Below the pieces are notes generated by a model. The model saw only the letters and a program-made list of their open reading frames with translations. It did no database searches and was not told the origin of the DNA. Positions 29,405 through 37,324 of a DNA stretch of 64,000 nt are shown piece after piece. The stretch spans positions 124,001-188,000 of the forward strand of contig CAVZQK010000032.1 of the NCBI GenBank assembly GCA_963777355.1, written 5' to 3'. This stretch comes from DATJHM01 sp963777355. Lineage in GTDB: Bacteria; Chloroflexota; Ktedonobacteria; Ktedonobacterales; Ktedonobacteraceae. The number at the start of each line of letters is the position of its first letter. Within the stretch, counting starts at the first letter, position 1. Both the position numbers and the translations under genes were made by a program.

Positions 29405-29806
29405 GAGGTCTCTTTTGACTTGAGCAAGAGCAGCCGTGTACCCGTAGGGTGGGGCTAAAGCCCAGGAGAAACCCGCCTCTCCGTCTGGGTTCAAACCGCA
29501 ACGGCTTGCGGCGGGTTACGCCATTGTCAAAGAAGGGGAAAAAGAGCGAGAAGAGTGGGTACAGTAAAAAGCCCTCTCCCAGGGCTTGTCTCCCCGCCAT
29601 GAATGCGCGGGGTTTTACGCCCGATCCCGATAAAACAATACAGTATGAAACCGAACAACGTTTTGTCTGGAGTCGGTGCTGAAGTAGAGATATATGCTGC
29701 TCCAGCACCTCTTCTCTCGTAGAAAGAGTCCTTCTAGAAAGAGTCCTTCGCGAAGAACATCTCTCTTCTCCATGCTTCTCCTACGAGATACAGACCGGGA
29801 ATCATG
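29405..29806. other. Hairpin-rich non-coding region beside the TnpB element
   Basis: No gene is seen in these 400 bases. They hold an eight-base inverted repeat AACCCGCC/GGCGGGTT (about 29471-29519), a GC-rich hairpin around 29592-29612 followed by TTTT, tandem copies of TAGAAAGAGTCCTTC near 29720-29750, and an inverted pair 29715-29722 with 29781-29788. Part is probably the left end of the TnpB element; the rest may be the remnant of another element and the terminator of the GH16 gene. Confidence 0.45.
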
Positions 29807-31366
29807 TTATGGATGGGTCCATGTATAGGTTCCAGTATCATACTGGAGTCCATTCATCTGATAGGTAAACGAGTAAGTAACAGTATTGCCTGAACTTATG
29901 CCGCTGGCAGTATACTCCCAGCGCGAGGTACTGCTGTTATACGTCATATTGACGTTTTGTTGGGAGGCACCCGTAGCAGTATAGTGAACAATCACATAGC
30001 CTGCTGTCCAGCCGCTGGGTTGAAAGGCGAAGAGCGCCTGATTCGATCCTGTACTACTGACGCTTTGACTAAACCCATTCGTTGGACTAGATCCAAAGGT
30101 ATAGCTATAAGAACCAGTATCATACTGAAGTCCCGCTTCCTGATAGGTAAAGGAGTAGTTGATAACATTACCTGAACTCAGGCCTCCGATGGTATACTCC
30201 CAGCGCGAGGTACCGCTATTATACGTCATATTGACATTTTGTTGCCCACCTCCTGCCACTGTATAGTGAACAATCACATAGCCTGCTGTCCAGCCATTGG
30301 GTTGGAAGCTGAGCTGAGCTTGATTCGCACTCACACTGCTTGCACTCTGAGTAAAACCGCTGCCTGTAATCGGCGTAGGCGTTGGAGGAACTGGCGTGGG
30401 CGTTGGGCTAGTAGTAGAGCCACCGGAAGTAGATACCTGTACATTATCGACAAGCATAGATGCGCCAGACTGGGTCGCAGAGGTCGGGCCGCCTCCGAAT
30501 GCGTTCGGGAAGCCGCCGCCCATCGCCAGATCAAAAATGATGTAGAAGCCGTGATCAACAGCGTTCGCCCACGTTGTTGCATCAACCTGATTAGCATTGA
30601 CGGTAAAGTAGTTAGCGCCGTCCAGGTACCAGCGAATCTGTTCGGGCGAAACGCTTCTATCAACGATCATCGAGTAGGTATGAAAGGCAGTCTGACAACC
30701 AGGGCAGGCATGCTGTCCACTGCCGATACCCGTTGTCTCATTACAAGGACCGCCAGGATCAACTCCACAATGGAGCGTACCGAAAACGGAGCTTAGTCCA
30801 TTGACATCTTCCATAATATCAATTTCGCCATCGTTGGGCCAGTTTCCATCGACACGATATTGTGCACCAAGCATCCAGAAAGCAGGCCAATAGCCAGCAG
30901 CGGCAGCTCCAGAGACATTGGGTTGCTGAACTGAGGCGCTTACCTGTAACATGCCACCAACGGGTGCGGCAAAGTCTGCACGTTGTGACTCGATACGCCC
31001 GGAGGTCCAGTTTCCATTTGCGTCGCGGATAGCAGTAATCTTCAGATGACTGCTTCCATCCAATTGCACATTCGCGGTGCTATTCGACATGGTTTCGATC
31101 TCTCCGGTGCCCCAACCTGTTCCGGTATCATAGCGCCAGTTGCTGGTATTAACACCAGTGCCGGAGGCTCCATCAAAATTATCGCTCCAGACAGGTGTCC
31201 ACGTAGTGGCTGCATAGGCAGTGTGTGCACCATAAGAGGAGATAGCACTGATGCCTGCAAACACCAATACAATTATCGCCAGTAGCAGCGTCGCAGCTCG
31301 AATAGCCTGCGGTGGACGATGTTGCTGGGGCAGGGTTGCCTTGTCCCTTTGAGGAAACATGCGCAT
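29807..31366 (-). CDS. Secreted GH16 beta-glucanase with two C-terminal binding modules
   Basis: A 519-residue exported endo-beta-glucanase. The ATG at 31366 is chosen for the GGAAGGAGC site before it. A signal peptide or anchor covers residues 1-50 (ending T-A-Y-A-A). The GH16 domain (55-310) carries the catalytic signature G-E-I-D-I-M-E-D-V, with the two Glu residues acting as nucleophile and acid/base. A Pro-Thr linker follows, then two repeats of about 95 residues (each with Q-P-x-G-W-T-A-G-Y-V-I-V-H-Y-T, Q-Q-N-V-N-M-T-Y-N and G-L-Q-Y-D-T-G), which resemble CBM56 beta-1,3-glucan-binding modules. Laminarin or fungal wall glucan is the likely target. The LacI gene upstream on the same strand is the obvious candidate regulator. 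Confidence 0.88.
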   Translation of the reverse strand: MRMFPQRDKATLPQQHRPPQAIRAATLLLAIIVLVFAGISAISSYGAHTAYAATTWTPVWSDNFDGASGTGVNTSNWRYDTGTGWGTGEIETMSNSTANVQLDGSSHLKITAIRDANGNWTSGRIESQRADFAAPVGGMLQVSASVQQPNVSGAAAAGYWPAFWMLGAQYRVDGNWPNDGEIDIMEDVNGLSSVFGTLHCGVDPGGPCNETTGIGSGQHACPGCQTAFHTYSMIVDRSVSPEQIRWYLDGANYFTVNANQVDATTWANAVDHGFYIIFDLAMGGGFPNAFGGGPTSATQSGASMLVDNVQVSTSGGSTTSPTPTPVPPTPTPITGSGFTQSASSVSANQAQLSFQPNGWTAGYVIVHYTVAGGGQQNVNMTYNSGTSRWEYTIGGLSSGNVINYSFTYQEAGLQYDTGSYSYTFGSSPTNGFSQSVSSTGSNQALFAFQPSGWTAGYVIVHYTATGASQQNVNMTYNSSTSRWEYTASGISSGNTVTYSFTYQMNGLQYDTGTYTWTHP

Positions 31367-31594
31367 GAATTGCTCCTTCCCAATACTTATCAAGACATTG
31401 CGAAGTAAGGATATCCTCACCTCTTCCTCGACAAACAAAGATATGAAATGCGGAAGCTGAAAGTCAGTCTCCACAGAAAGAGAGTCAATAGTATGGCAAC
31501 GGGACAACAGGACGACAACACTCCCGGCCTCTGCTAAAAACAGAAGAAATAGACGGTGAATACCTATTTCTTGTACAAAAAGGAAAAAAGGGTT

Positions 31595-32704
31595 CTACAA
31601 ACCAATCGAGAGAGGCCGAGGAGCACCACTCGATGCTCGCACGATTAAACGCGTTGGCAACTGGATATGCAGAGAAGCACTTTCTTGAATATGGTTATTA
31701 AAGGAAGGCTCTGCACCTTGCTGCTTAGAGCGTTTTTGCGGCCCTTTCTCCAGGCTCTGATGCTGGTTGATCCTCGATATGAGGAGTTCAAAGCCTTTAC
31801 GTCCCATCTCGGAAAATGGCTGCCGAATGGTGGTAAGAGAGGGCCGTATATGGGCAGAGAGAGTATTATCATCGAAACCCACAACCGCGATATCTTCTGG
31901 TACCTGGATACCCTGTTGCTCAGCAACTTCTAAGACCCCATAGGCCATTTGATCATTGGCAACAAAGAGTGCGGTGGGCCAATCACGTCTATCACGTGAG
32001 AAGAGCATTGTAGCAGACTGTCGTCCACTGGCGGGTTCAAACGTTCCTTGCAGAAGGAGCGTTGGATCAAGAGAAATGCCCGCATCTTGCAGGGCTTGAC
32101 AATATCCCTGATACCGTTCAGCAGCGCAGTAGTAGTTTTGTGGTCCCATAATATGGGCAATACGTCGATGCCCCAGATCGAGGAGATGGCGCGTGGCCTC
32201 ATAAGCACTGGCAACATTATCGACACCGATCCAGGGGAGAAGCGCAGGTTCTGTCTGATCGTCAATCGTGACTAAGGGGTAGCCTTGCTGATAGCGATGG
32301 GTGAGATTGTGCGAAAGCTCACCAGGAAAAATTGCTAGCAGACCGGCAACCATCCTCATACTGAGAATACGATCAAGCACATCAGAATGATTGCGTTCAA
32401 AACCAATGCTATATAACACAATTTCGTAGTTGGTGCTCTCAGCATATTCAGCAATGCCATGCATAATTTCGGGAACAGAGGGCCAGGTCAATGGAGGAGC
32501 GAGTACGCCAATCAAACGCGTATGCCCACCGGCCAGGCCAGTGGCAGTCACATTAGGAACAAAGTCGTATTCCTGGATAACCCGTTGCACACGTTCACGC
32601 AGAAGAGGATCGACGGATGAATTATTATTGAGCACCCGCGAGACCGTCGCCTTCGAGACCCCTGCAAGCTGTGCAATATCCTGAATCGTCATCTTATTGT
32701 GCAT
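31595..32704 (-). CDS. LacI family transcriptional regulator
   Basis: A 369-residue LacI-type repressor. The start at 32704 has AAGGAGACGGC upstream and places the DNA-binding helix-turn-helix (T-I-Q-D-I-A-Q-L-A-G-V-S-K-A-T-V-S-R-V-L) at residues 5-24. A periplasmic-binding-protein-like effector domain follows (residues 60-340), with G-V-D-N-V-A-S-A-Y and V-G-F-D-D-N typical of this family. It is upstream of, and co-directional with, the GH16 gene across a 228-base gap, so it probably controls that gene in response to a glucan sugar. A perfect 16-base palindrome lies inside its own promoter, which points to autoregulation. Confidence 0.9.
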   Translation of the reverse strand: MHNKMTIQDIAQLAGVSKATVSRVLNNNSSVDPLLRERVQRVIQEYDFVPNVTATGLAGGHTRLIGVLAPPLTWPSVPEIMHGIAEYAESTNYEIVLYSIGFERNHSDVLDRILSMRMVAGLLAIFPGELSHNLTHRYQQGYPLVTIDDQTEPALLPWIGVDNVASAYEATRHLLDLGHRRIAHIMGPQNYYCAAERYQGYCQALQDAGISLDPTLLLQGTFEPASGRQSATMLFSRDRRDWPTALFVANDQMAYGVLEVAEQQGIQVPEDIAVVGFDDNTLSAHIRPSLTTIRQPFSEMGRKGFELLISRINQHQSLEKGPQKRSKQQGAEPSFNNHIQESASLHIQLPTRLIVRASSGAPRPLSIGL

Positions 32705-32793
32705 GCCGTCTCCTTGCCCCTTCGCGTTAAGCAGCAGGAAAACTATCTTGTGCATCATCGCACTCTAGATGTATAAAACATCCTGATAATAAA

Positions 32794-32822
32794 ACTGTAA
32801 ACCAGAAACCGGTTTCTGTCAA
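32794..32822 (-). promoter_or_regulatory. Autoregulated promoter of the LacI gene
   Basis: On the minus strand TTGACA (32822-32817) and TACAGT (32799-32794) are spaced by 17 bases. The spacer is filled by the palindrome described in the next entry. Confidence 0.7.
32803..32818. promoter_or_regulatory. LacI-type operator palindrome
   Basis: CAGAAACCGGTTTCTG is a perfect 16-base palindrome with a central CpG, as expected for a LacI-family operator. It sits between the -35 and -10 boxes of the lacI-type gene, so binding would block RNA polymerase directly. I did not see a second copy before the GH16 gene. Confidence 0.75.
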
Positions 32823-32902
32823 GGCCGCTAGCTAAAATGACCCAGAATACCTACATATTCAAAATAGCACAAAGGCTGATTTTGTTACATAACAGCGCCT
32901 CC

Positions 32903-32932
32903 TTGACACTGTAGTATCTACGATAGTATCAT
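32903..32932 (+). promoter_or_regulatory. Promoter of the Clp-N gene
   Basis: TTGACA (32903-32908) and TATCAT (32927-32932) with an 18-base spacer, about 70 bases before the Clp-N start. The heptamer TAGTATC occurs twice inside it (32912-32918 and 32924-32930), spaced by 12 bases start to start, which could be a binding site for a regulator. Confidence 0.55.
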
Positions 32933-33003
32933 TTGGGCAAGAAATACCACCGTAAATACTACGTATTCGCAAGAAAAAATGAAGAGAGAAAGAAACGGTT
33001 TTT

Positions 33004-33595
33004 ATGCCATCCAGTAAGGATCGTCAGCGCATCGAAGTCCCAATCCACTTCTATGAGCAACTGGCACAGATCGCCGAGACGGAGGATCGCACGATCACCA
33101 GTGTTCTCAACCAACTGTTGTTTCAAGCTTTGATGAGCTATCAGCCAACATGGATACCCAGTAAACATCTCAGCCGCTTCAATGAGCATGCGCAGCATGT
33201 CCTCTCTCTCGCCCGTGAGGAAGCGCTCTCCTTTAACCACAACTTTATCGGGACCGAGCACCTCTTATTGGGCTTGTTACGTGAGCAAGGGAGCCTCGCC
33301 GCTCTGGCGCTGGAAAAATTGGGTATCACACTTGATCCTGTCCGTACTGCTGTTGAAGAGAAAATTGGGCGTCGAGACGGACCTATCCAGGAGGAAATCG
33401 ACTACGTGCCCAGAGTTTCGCAAGGTCCTCTCACTGGCGCTGGACGAAGCAGAGCGGCAGGGAAGCGCCTACGTTCGCACCGAGCATATCTTGTTGGGAA
33501 TTGTGCGCGATGGCGGCGGGGTTGCTGCGAATATTCTTGATACATTTGGGGTTCTAGGAAAGGTACGCGAACAGGTTTTCGCGCTTCTTGGCTAG
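33004..33595 (+). pseudogene. Clp N-terminal domain protein, one frameshift
   Basis: A small protein of about 197 residues joining an N-terminal segment that resembles a ribbon-helix-helix (R-I-E-V-P-I-H-F-Y-E-Q-L-A-Q-I-A, residues 9-24) to two Clp-N repeats, the substrate- or adaptor-binding part of ClpA/ClpC chaperones. The first repeat has F-I-G-T-E-H-L-L-L-G-L-L near residue 82; the second has V-R-T-E-H-I-L-L-G-I-V and reads in another frame from about 33410. There is no AAA ATPase domain. It may be a free-standing adaptor or a regulator that senses Clp substrates. The single frameshift leaves both repeats recognisable, so an indel error is a real alternative to decay. Confidence 0.75.
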
Positions 33596-33806
33596 CTCTT
33601 CACTTACTTAAAAAAGGTGGGATTGAAGAGAAGGCGCGAACGATAGTTTCCTGGATAACAGACTACCCAGCCCTCATAGCTCGATCCTGACTGATAGATT
33701 TCTGCTCAATCATCTGCGAGAACATTCTTTGTATTCCCTCTCTACTTCTTCTCCACTATATGTTATTCTTAGCAAAAGTGCATTTAAATGTGGAGGAATG
33801 AAGATA

Positions 33807-36496
33807 GTGCTCGAAGGACGGCAGATAGATCGGTATCGAATGCTGCAACTGATTGGCAGCGGAGCTATGGGAGATGTCTACCTGGCAGAAGACCCGCGCA
33901 TCGGACAGCAGGTCGCGATCAAAGTGATCCGCATCGAGCCGGACCTCTATCCGGCTCTGCTTAACGCTGAAGATGCAGCCCGCCTCTTTCAACGCGAGGT
34001 TCAGGCTATTGTGAAGCTAGACTCACCACATATCCTACCTTTATTTGATTATGGTGAGGAGCTTGTTGGAGAGACGAATATACTCTATCTGGTGATGCCA
34101 TATCGTCACGAGGGGTCACTGGCGAAATGGTTGAGTCAGCACATTACTACAGAGCCTCTCTCTCCCCAGGATGTGGCGCATCTCATCAGTCAGGTGGCAG
34201 AAGCGCTCCAACACGCTCATAACCGCCAGATTATTCACCGGGATGTCAAGCCTTCCAACCTTCTCCTGCGTCTGCACGAGGAGACGCCGAGTAGTCCCGA
34301 CTTGCTATTAGCAGATTTTGGCATTGCGCAACTTATGACAACAACGTCGAATATGAGTCAGGCCGTTCGTGGGACCCCTACCTATATGGCCCCCGAACAG
34401 TGGGCTGGTGAGGCTGTGCCTGCCAGTGATCAGTATGCCCTGGCAATCATGACGTACGAATTGCTCACTGGTCGTCCCCCATTTCGTGGCGGGGCTTTGC
34501 AGGTCATGTATCAGCATATCCATACGCAGCCCCAGGCACCAGGCACACACAACCCGGCCATCTCGAAGGAGATAGACGGAGTTCTTTTACGTGCGCTGGC
34601 GAAAAAAGCCGATGAGCGTTTCGCCTCTGTCAGTGCCTTTGCTCACGCCTTTCAGGAGGCAGTGGAGACGTTCTCAGATGCAGAACAGGCCCTTTCCACC
34701 ATTTTAATAAACCACTCACCAGAAGAACAGCGAGTGGTCCTGGCGATTAGCGAGGCTGAAGCACAGACCGGAACAGTACGCAAGATCACGCTTCCTGGCG
34801 GACGCGAAGTGACGGTAAACTTGCCTGCTGGTATCCAGAATGGCGCTCTCATTCATCTTGGGGAAAAGAACACCGATGCCAGGGATATTACAGAGACGCT
34901 CGTGCTCTCTCTCATGGTCCAGCAAGTCACTGAAGTGCCTCCTTCTTCCACCTCCCCAAACACAGACACAGACAAGGAGGCATTGACAGCTTCTACAGCC
35001 ATCTTACTGGATCAAGTAGTACCTCTCACAATCAGCCAGCAAGTAACTGAGATCCCATCCGAACCCGATCAAGAGAAACTTCTGACTCTCTCGTCAGAGA
35101 GAGAACGCACGACAGCTTGCTCATCAGGTCCTGCCAGCGTCTTTTCCTGTGATATCTAACCCGGCTGGAAGCAGAGCACATCTTATTGGCGGGTCTGGGC
35201 GCTGGCTATTTCTTGCCATCGGACTGGTTACTCTCATCCTCTTGCTTATTGGGGGTAGCATCTTCATTCTACCAGGTTTTCACTCATCCACTATCCACGG
35301 TTCTTCCTCTGTCCACGGCTCATCAACTATTCACGGTTCTACTCCTGTGCTCAGTTCATCACCTGTTCACAGTGCTGCCCCTGTGCTCAGTTCAACATTG
35401 ACGGCAATAGTGACCATTACTCCTGCGAAGAAAGTACTCCAACATACCTACTCGATCCTGGCCGTTCCCAGTACGCCAGATAGTGCCAAACAGGAGGTCA
35501 CCGCACGCCAACTCAGCGCAGCAAGCGCGGCCCAATCACAAACAGTGCAGGCAACCGGGACATCTACCACTCCGGCGACACATGCCAGCGGGACTTTGAC
35601 ACTCTACAACTATAGCACCTCTTCTTCTCTTACACTGAGCGCCGGGATGAATATTCCCAACCAGCAATCTACGTCTGTGGATATGATTCTCGATGCAGCG
35701 GTAACAGCACCACCAGGGCAGGACGCAAGTAATCCTGGAACCGCACAGGTTCAAGCGTATGTTGCCCAGACTGGAACAATTGGGAACCTGCCACCTGTCA
35801 ACAATGGTAGTGCTGGCTTCTATTACTGTATACGCTGTCCCAATGGAAACGTGCAAGGCTACGAGATCGAGAACGATACGGCTTTTAGCGGAGGTAAAGA
35901 TTCAGCAAACCATTACCACAGTCCAGCAAAGCGACATCGACAACGCAGCAAATAAGCTAGAAGCGGCAAATGCTCCCAACCCACAGCAGATCTTGCAGGG
36001 GCAAATTCTTGCAAATGAGCAGTTGATCAATGCAGCACAATGCAATCCACGCGTCTCCTCCAATCATGCGGCAGGAGAACAGGCTCCTAGCGTGACCGTG
36101 ACCGTTGCGTTCACCTGCACCGGCGAAGTCTACGATCAAAGTGGAGCAGGTGCTCTCGCTCAGCAACTGCTTATGAACCAGGCAAAAAGCGAGTTTGGTC
36201 CTCACTATACTAACCAGGGTTCTCTCGCAGCAACAGTGACCTCCGCCATCCTCACAGATGCCGGGCAGGGAACAATCACCTTGACAGTTGAGAGCAGCGG
36301 AACATGGGTAGCCCAGTTCGATAACACCTCTCTGCAAGCACTGGCGGCAGCGATAGCAGGCAAAACAAAGCAAGAGGCGCAAGCGATCTTGTCAGCAAAC
36401 AAGGACATAGCCAGGGCGGAGATCCAGATTTCAGGGAGCAATGGAGACGTACTCCCAACGGATAGCCATCAGATCAGGATGGTAGCAAACCGTTAG
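33807..36496 (+). pseudogene. Membrane Ser/Thr protein kinase, two frameshifts
   Basis: A transmembrane Hanks-type kinase of about 895 residues if joined. A GTG start at 33807 is proposed because GGAGG lies ten bases upstream; the in-frame ATG at 33798 would be only one base from it. The kinase domain (residues 5-275) has G-S-G-A-M-G, the catalytic H-R-D-V-K-P-S-N and D-F-G. A segment near 310-385 (I-T-L-P-G-G-R-E-V-T-V-N-L-P-A-G) resembles the DnaJ C-terminal fold. The frame changes near 35150, then a single membrane helix (35197-35270) leads to a Ser/His-rich stretch and an extracellular part like surface proteins with baseplate-J-like domains. A second shift occurs near 35880. It is probably a cell-surface sensor. 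Confidence 0.8.
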
Positions 36497-36527
36497 GGAA
36501 ATAAAACAAGCAAAGAAAATCATCAAA

Positions 36528-36770
36528 ATGACTACGATGAAAAACATTCTTCATACATGCGGCCATAAAACTAGCGTTCAGGTTGACTCTAGCACCGCGA
36601 CCTGGATCAAGGTATACAGTAAGCAATTTTGCTTTACTTGCACTCCTACTATGAGGATAGAGCGCATATGTGGACATGTGGAAGAGATAGCGCGTGGTTT
36701 CTTCCCTGTGAGACATGCAGAGACGGCGGCTATGCAAGAGTGCCACAATTGCCGTGCCGGCTACAAATAA
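36528..36770 (+). CDS. Small protein with two zinc-ribbon-like halves
   Basis: An 80-residue protein built from two similar halves, each starting C-G-H and ending C-x-x-C about 25 residues later (C-G-H-K ... C-F-T-C and C-G-H-V ... C-H-N-C). This looks like a duplicated zinc-binding unit. No function is known to me. There is no strong ribosome site; a second ATG three codons in is possible. It follows the kinase gene by 31 bases and may be part of that transcript. Its 3' end (G-C-T-A-C-A-A-A-T-A-A and on) is duplicated at 37228. Confidence 0.55.
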   Translation: MTTMKNILHTCGHKTSVQVDSSTATWIKVYSKQFCFTCTPTMRIERICGHVEEIARGFFPVRHAETAAMQECHNCRAGYK

Positions 36771-36787
36771 CGACGTTATTTTCTTCC
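36760..36787. repeat. Direct repeat, copy 1
   Basis: A 28-base sequence that covers the last codons and stop of the zinc-ribbon gene and a near-palindrome with eight-base arms around one base (36766-36782). A 27-base copy with one substitution and one deletion lies at 37228-37254. Confidence 0.6.
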
Positions 36788-36887
36788 GAACTTTTCACCG
36801 GGGCGGGAAGAGGGAGGGGGTCCAATACGAATATACCCTTAAAGCATACATAGGTAAAATGATCGTTTCCTCATATAATGGTTGAGC

Positions 36888-37022
36888 TTTCCGCGTGTCT
36901 CAGTGCCGACCTCTTTGAGCTGAGACACGCGCATGGCTCCCCAAGCCACTTTAGCCCATTTTGGTCAAAAAAATTCCATTCTCAAGACCCCAAAAATCCC
37001 CAAAAAACGAGACACGCGGAAA
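36888..37022. repeat. 135-base element with 14-base terminal inverted repeats
   Basis: The ends (36888-36901 and 37009-37022) are exact inverted repeats of 14 bases. A third, inverted copy of most of the arm lies inside at 36920-36931 and forms a perfect 12-pair hairpin with 36892-36903. No coding potential. It could be a small non-autonomous element, or a structured leader before the CRISPR-like repeats that follow 42 bases later. Confidence 0.55.
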
Positions 37023-37063
37023 CCCTTGTATAAATCGGCTTCTCAGGCTATACTATGGAGGGG

Positions 37064-37228
37064 GCAGTCTAAATGCTTGAGGATGCTCGTCTGAGCTTGA
37101 TACATCTCGGGAACTGAAACCGAAGTCGCTCTCACTAAGAGTCTAAATGCTTGAGGATGCTCGTCTGAGCTTGATACACTTCTAATTGGCGACTTAGTGT
37201 GTGAAGTGATGCGCAGTCTAAATGCTTG
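37064..37228. CRISPR. CRISPR-like mini array without cas genes
   Basis: Two 39-base repeats, at 37066-37104 and 37140-37178, are identical. The intervening 35 bases are unrelated. After a second unique stretch of 36 bases a third repeat begins (37215-37228) but stops after its first 14 bases. The unit is 74-75 bases, the repeat holds a small GCTC/GAGC hairpin, and repeat and spacer sizes are normal for CRISPR. There are only two spacers and no cas gene in the window, so this may be an orphan or decayed array, or a non-CRISPR tandem repeat. Confidence 0.5.
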
Positions 37229-37254
37229 CTACAAATAACGAGGTTATTTCTTCC
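37228..37254. repeat. Direct repeat, copy 2
   Basis: The second copy of the 28-base repeat from the 3' end of the zinc-ribbon gene (copy 1 at 36760-36787), starting exactly where the third CRISPR-like repeat breaks off. It overlaps a hairpin that follows. Confidence 0.6.
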
Positions 37255-37277
37255 AGGCTTTTAACCAAGCCTGGAAG
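37250..37277. terminator. Strong hairpin after the beta-helix gene
   Basis: An 11-pair perfect stem (37250-37260 with 37267-37277) with a six-base loop lies about 48 bases past the stop of the minus-strand beta-helix gene. No U-run follows on either strand, so it may act as a transcript-stabilising structure rather than a terminator. Confidence 0.5.
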
Positions 37278-37324
37278 AGAAAGAAGGAACTGTGTGCAAA
37301 ATCTTTCTAAATTAAACGACTCAT

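Larger units (their letters stand above)
27714..29480 (-). mobile_element. IS200/IS605-type element carrying tnpB only
   Basis: A transposon with tnpB and no tnpA gene. The right end at 27714 is fairly well defined by the hairpin and GTGTCAC end inside the GGDEF-HD-GYP gene. The left end is not: it lies somewhere upstream of the tnpB promoter, and 29480 is only an estimate from the hairpin-rich sequence there. Without TnpA it would need help in trans to move. Confidence 0.55.
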
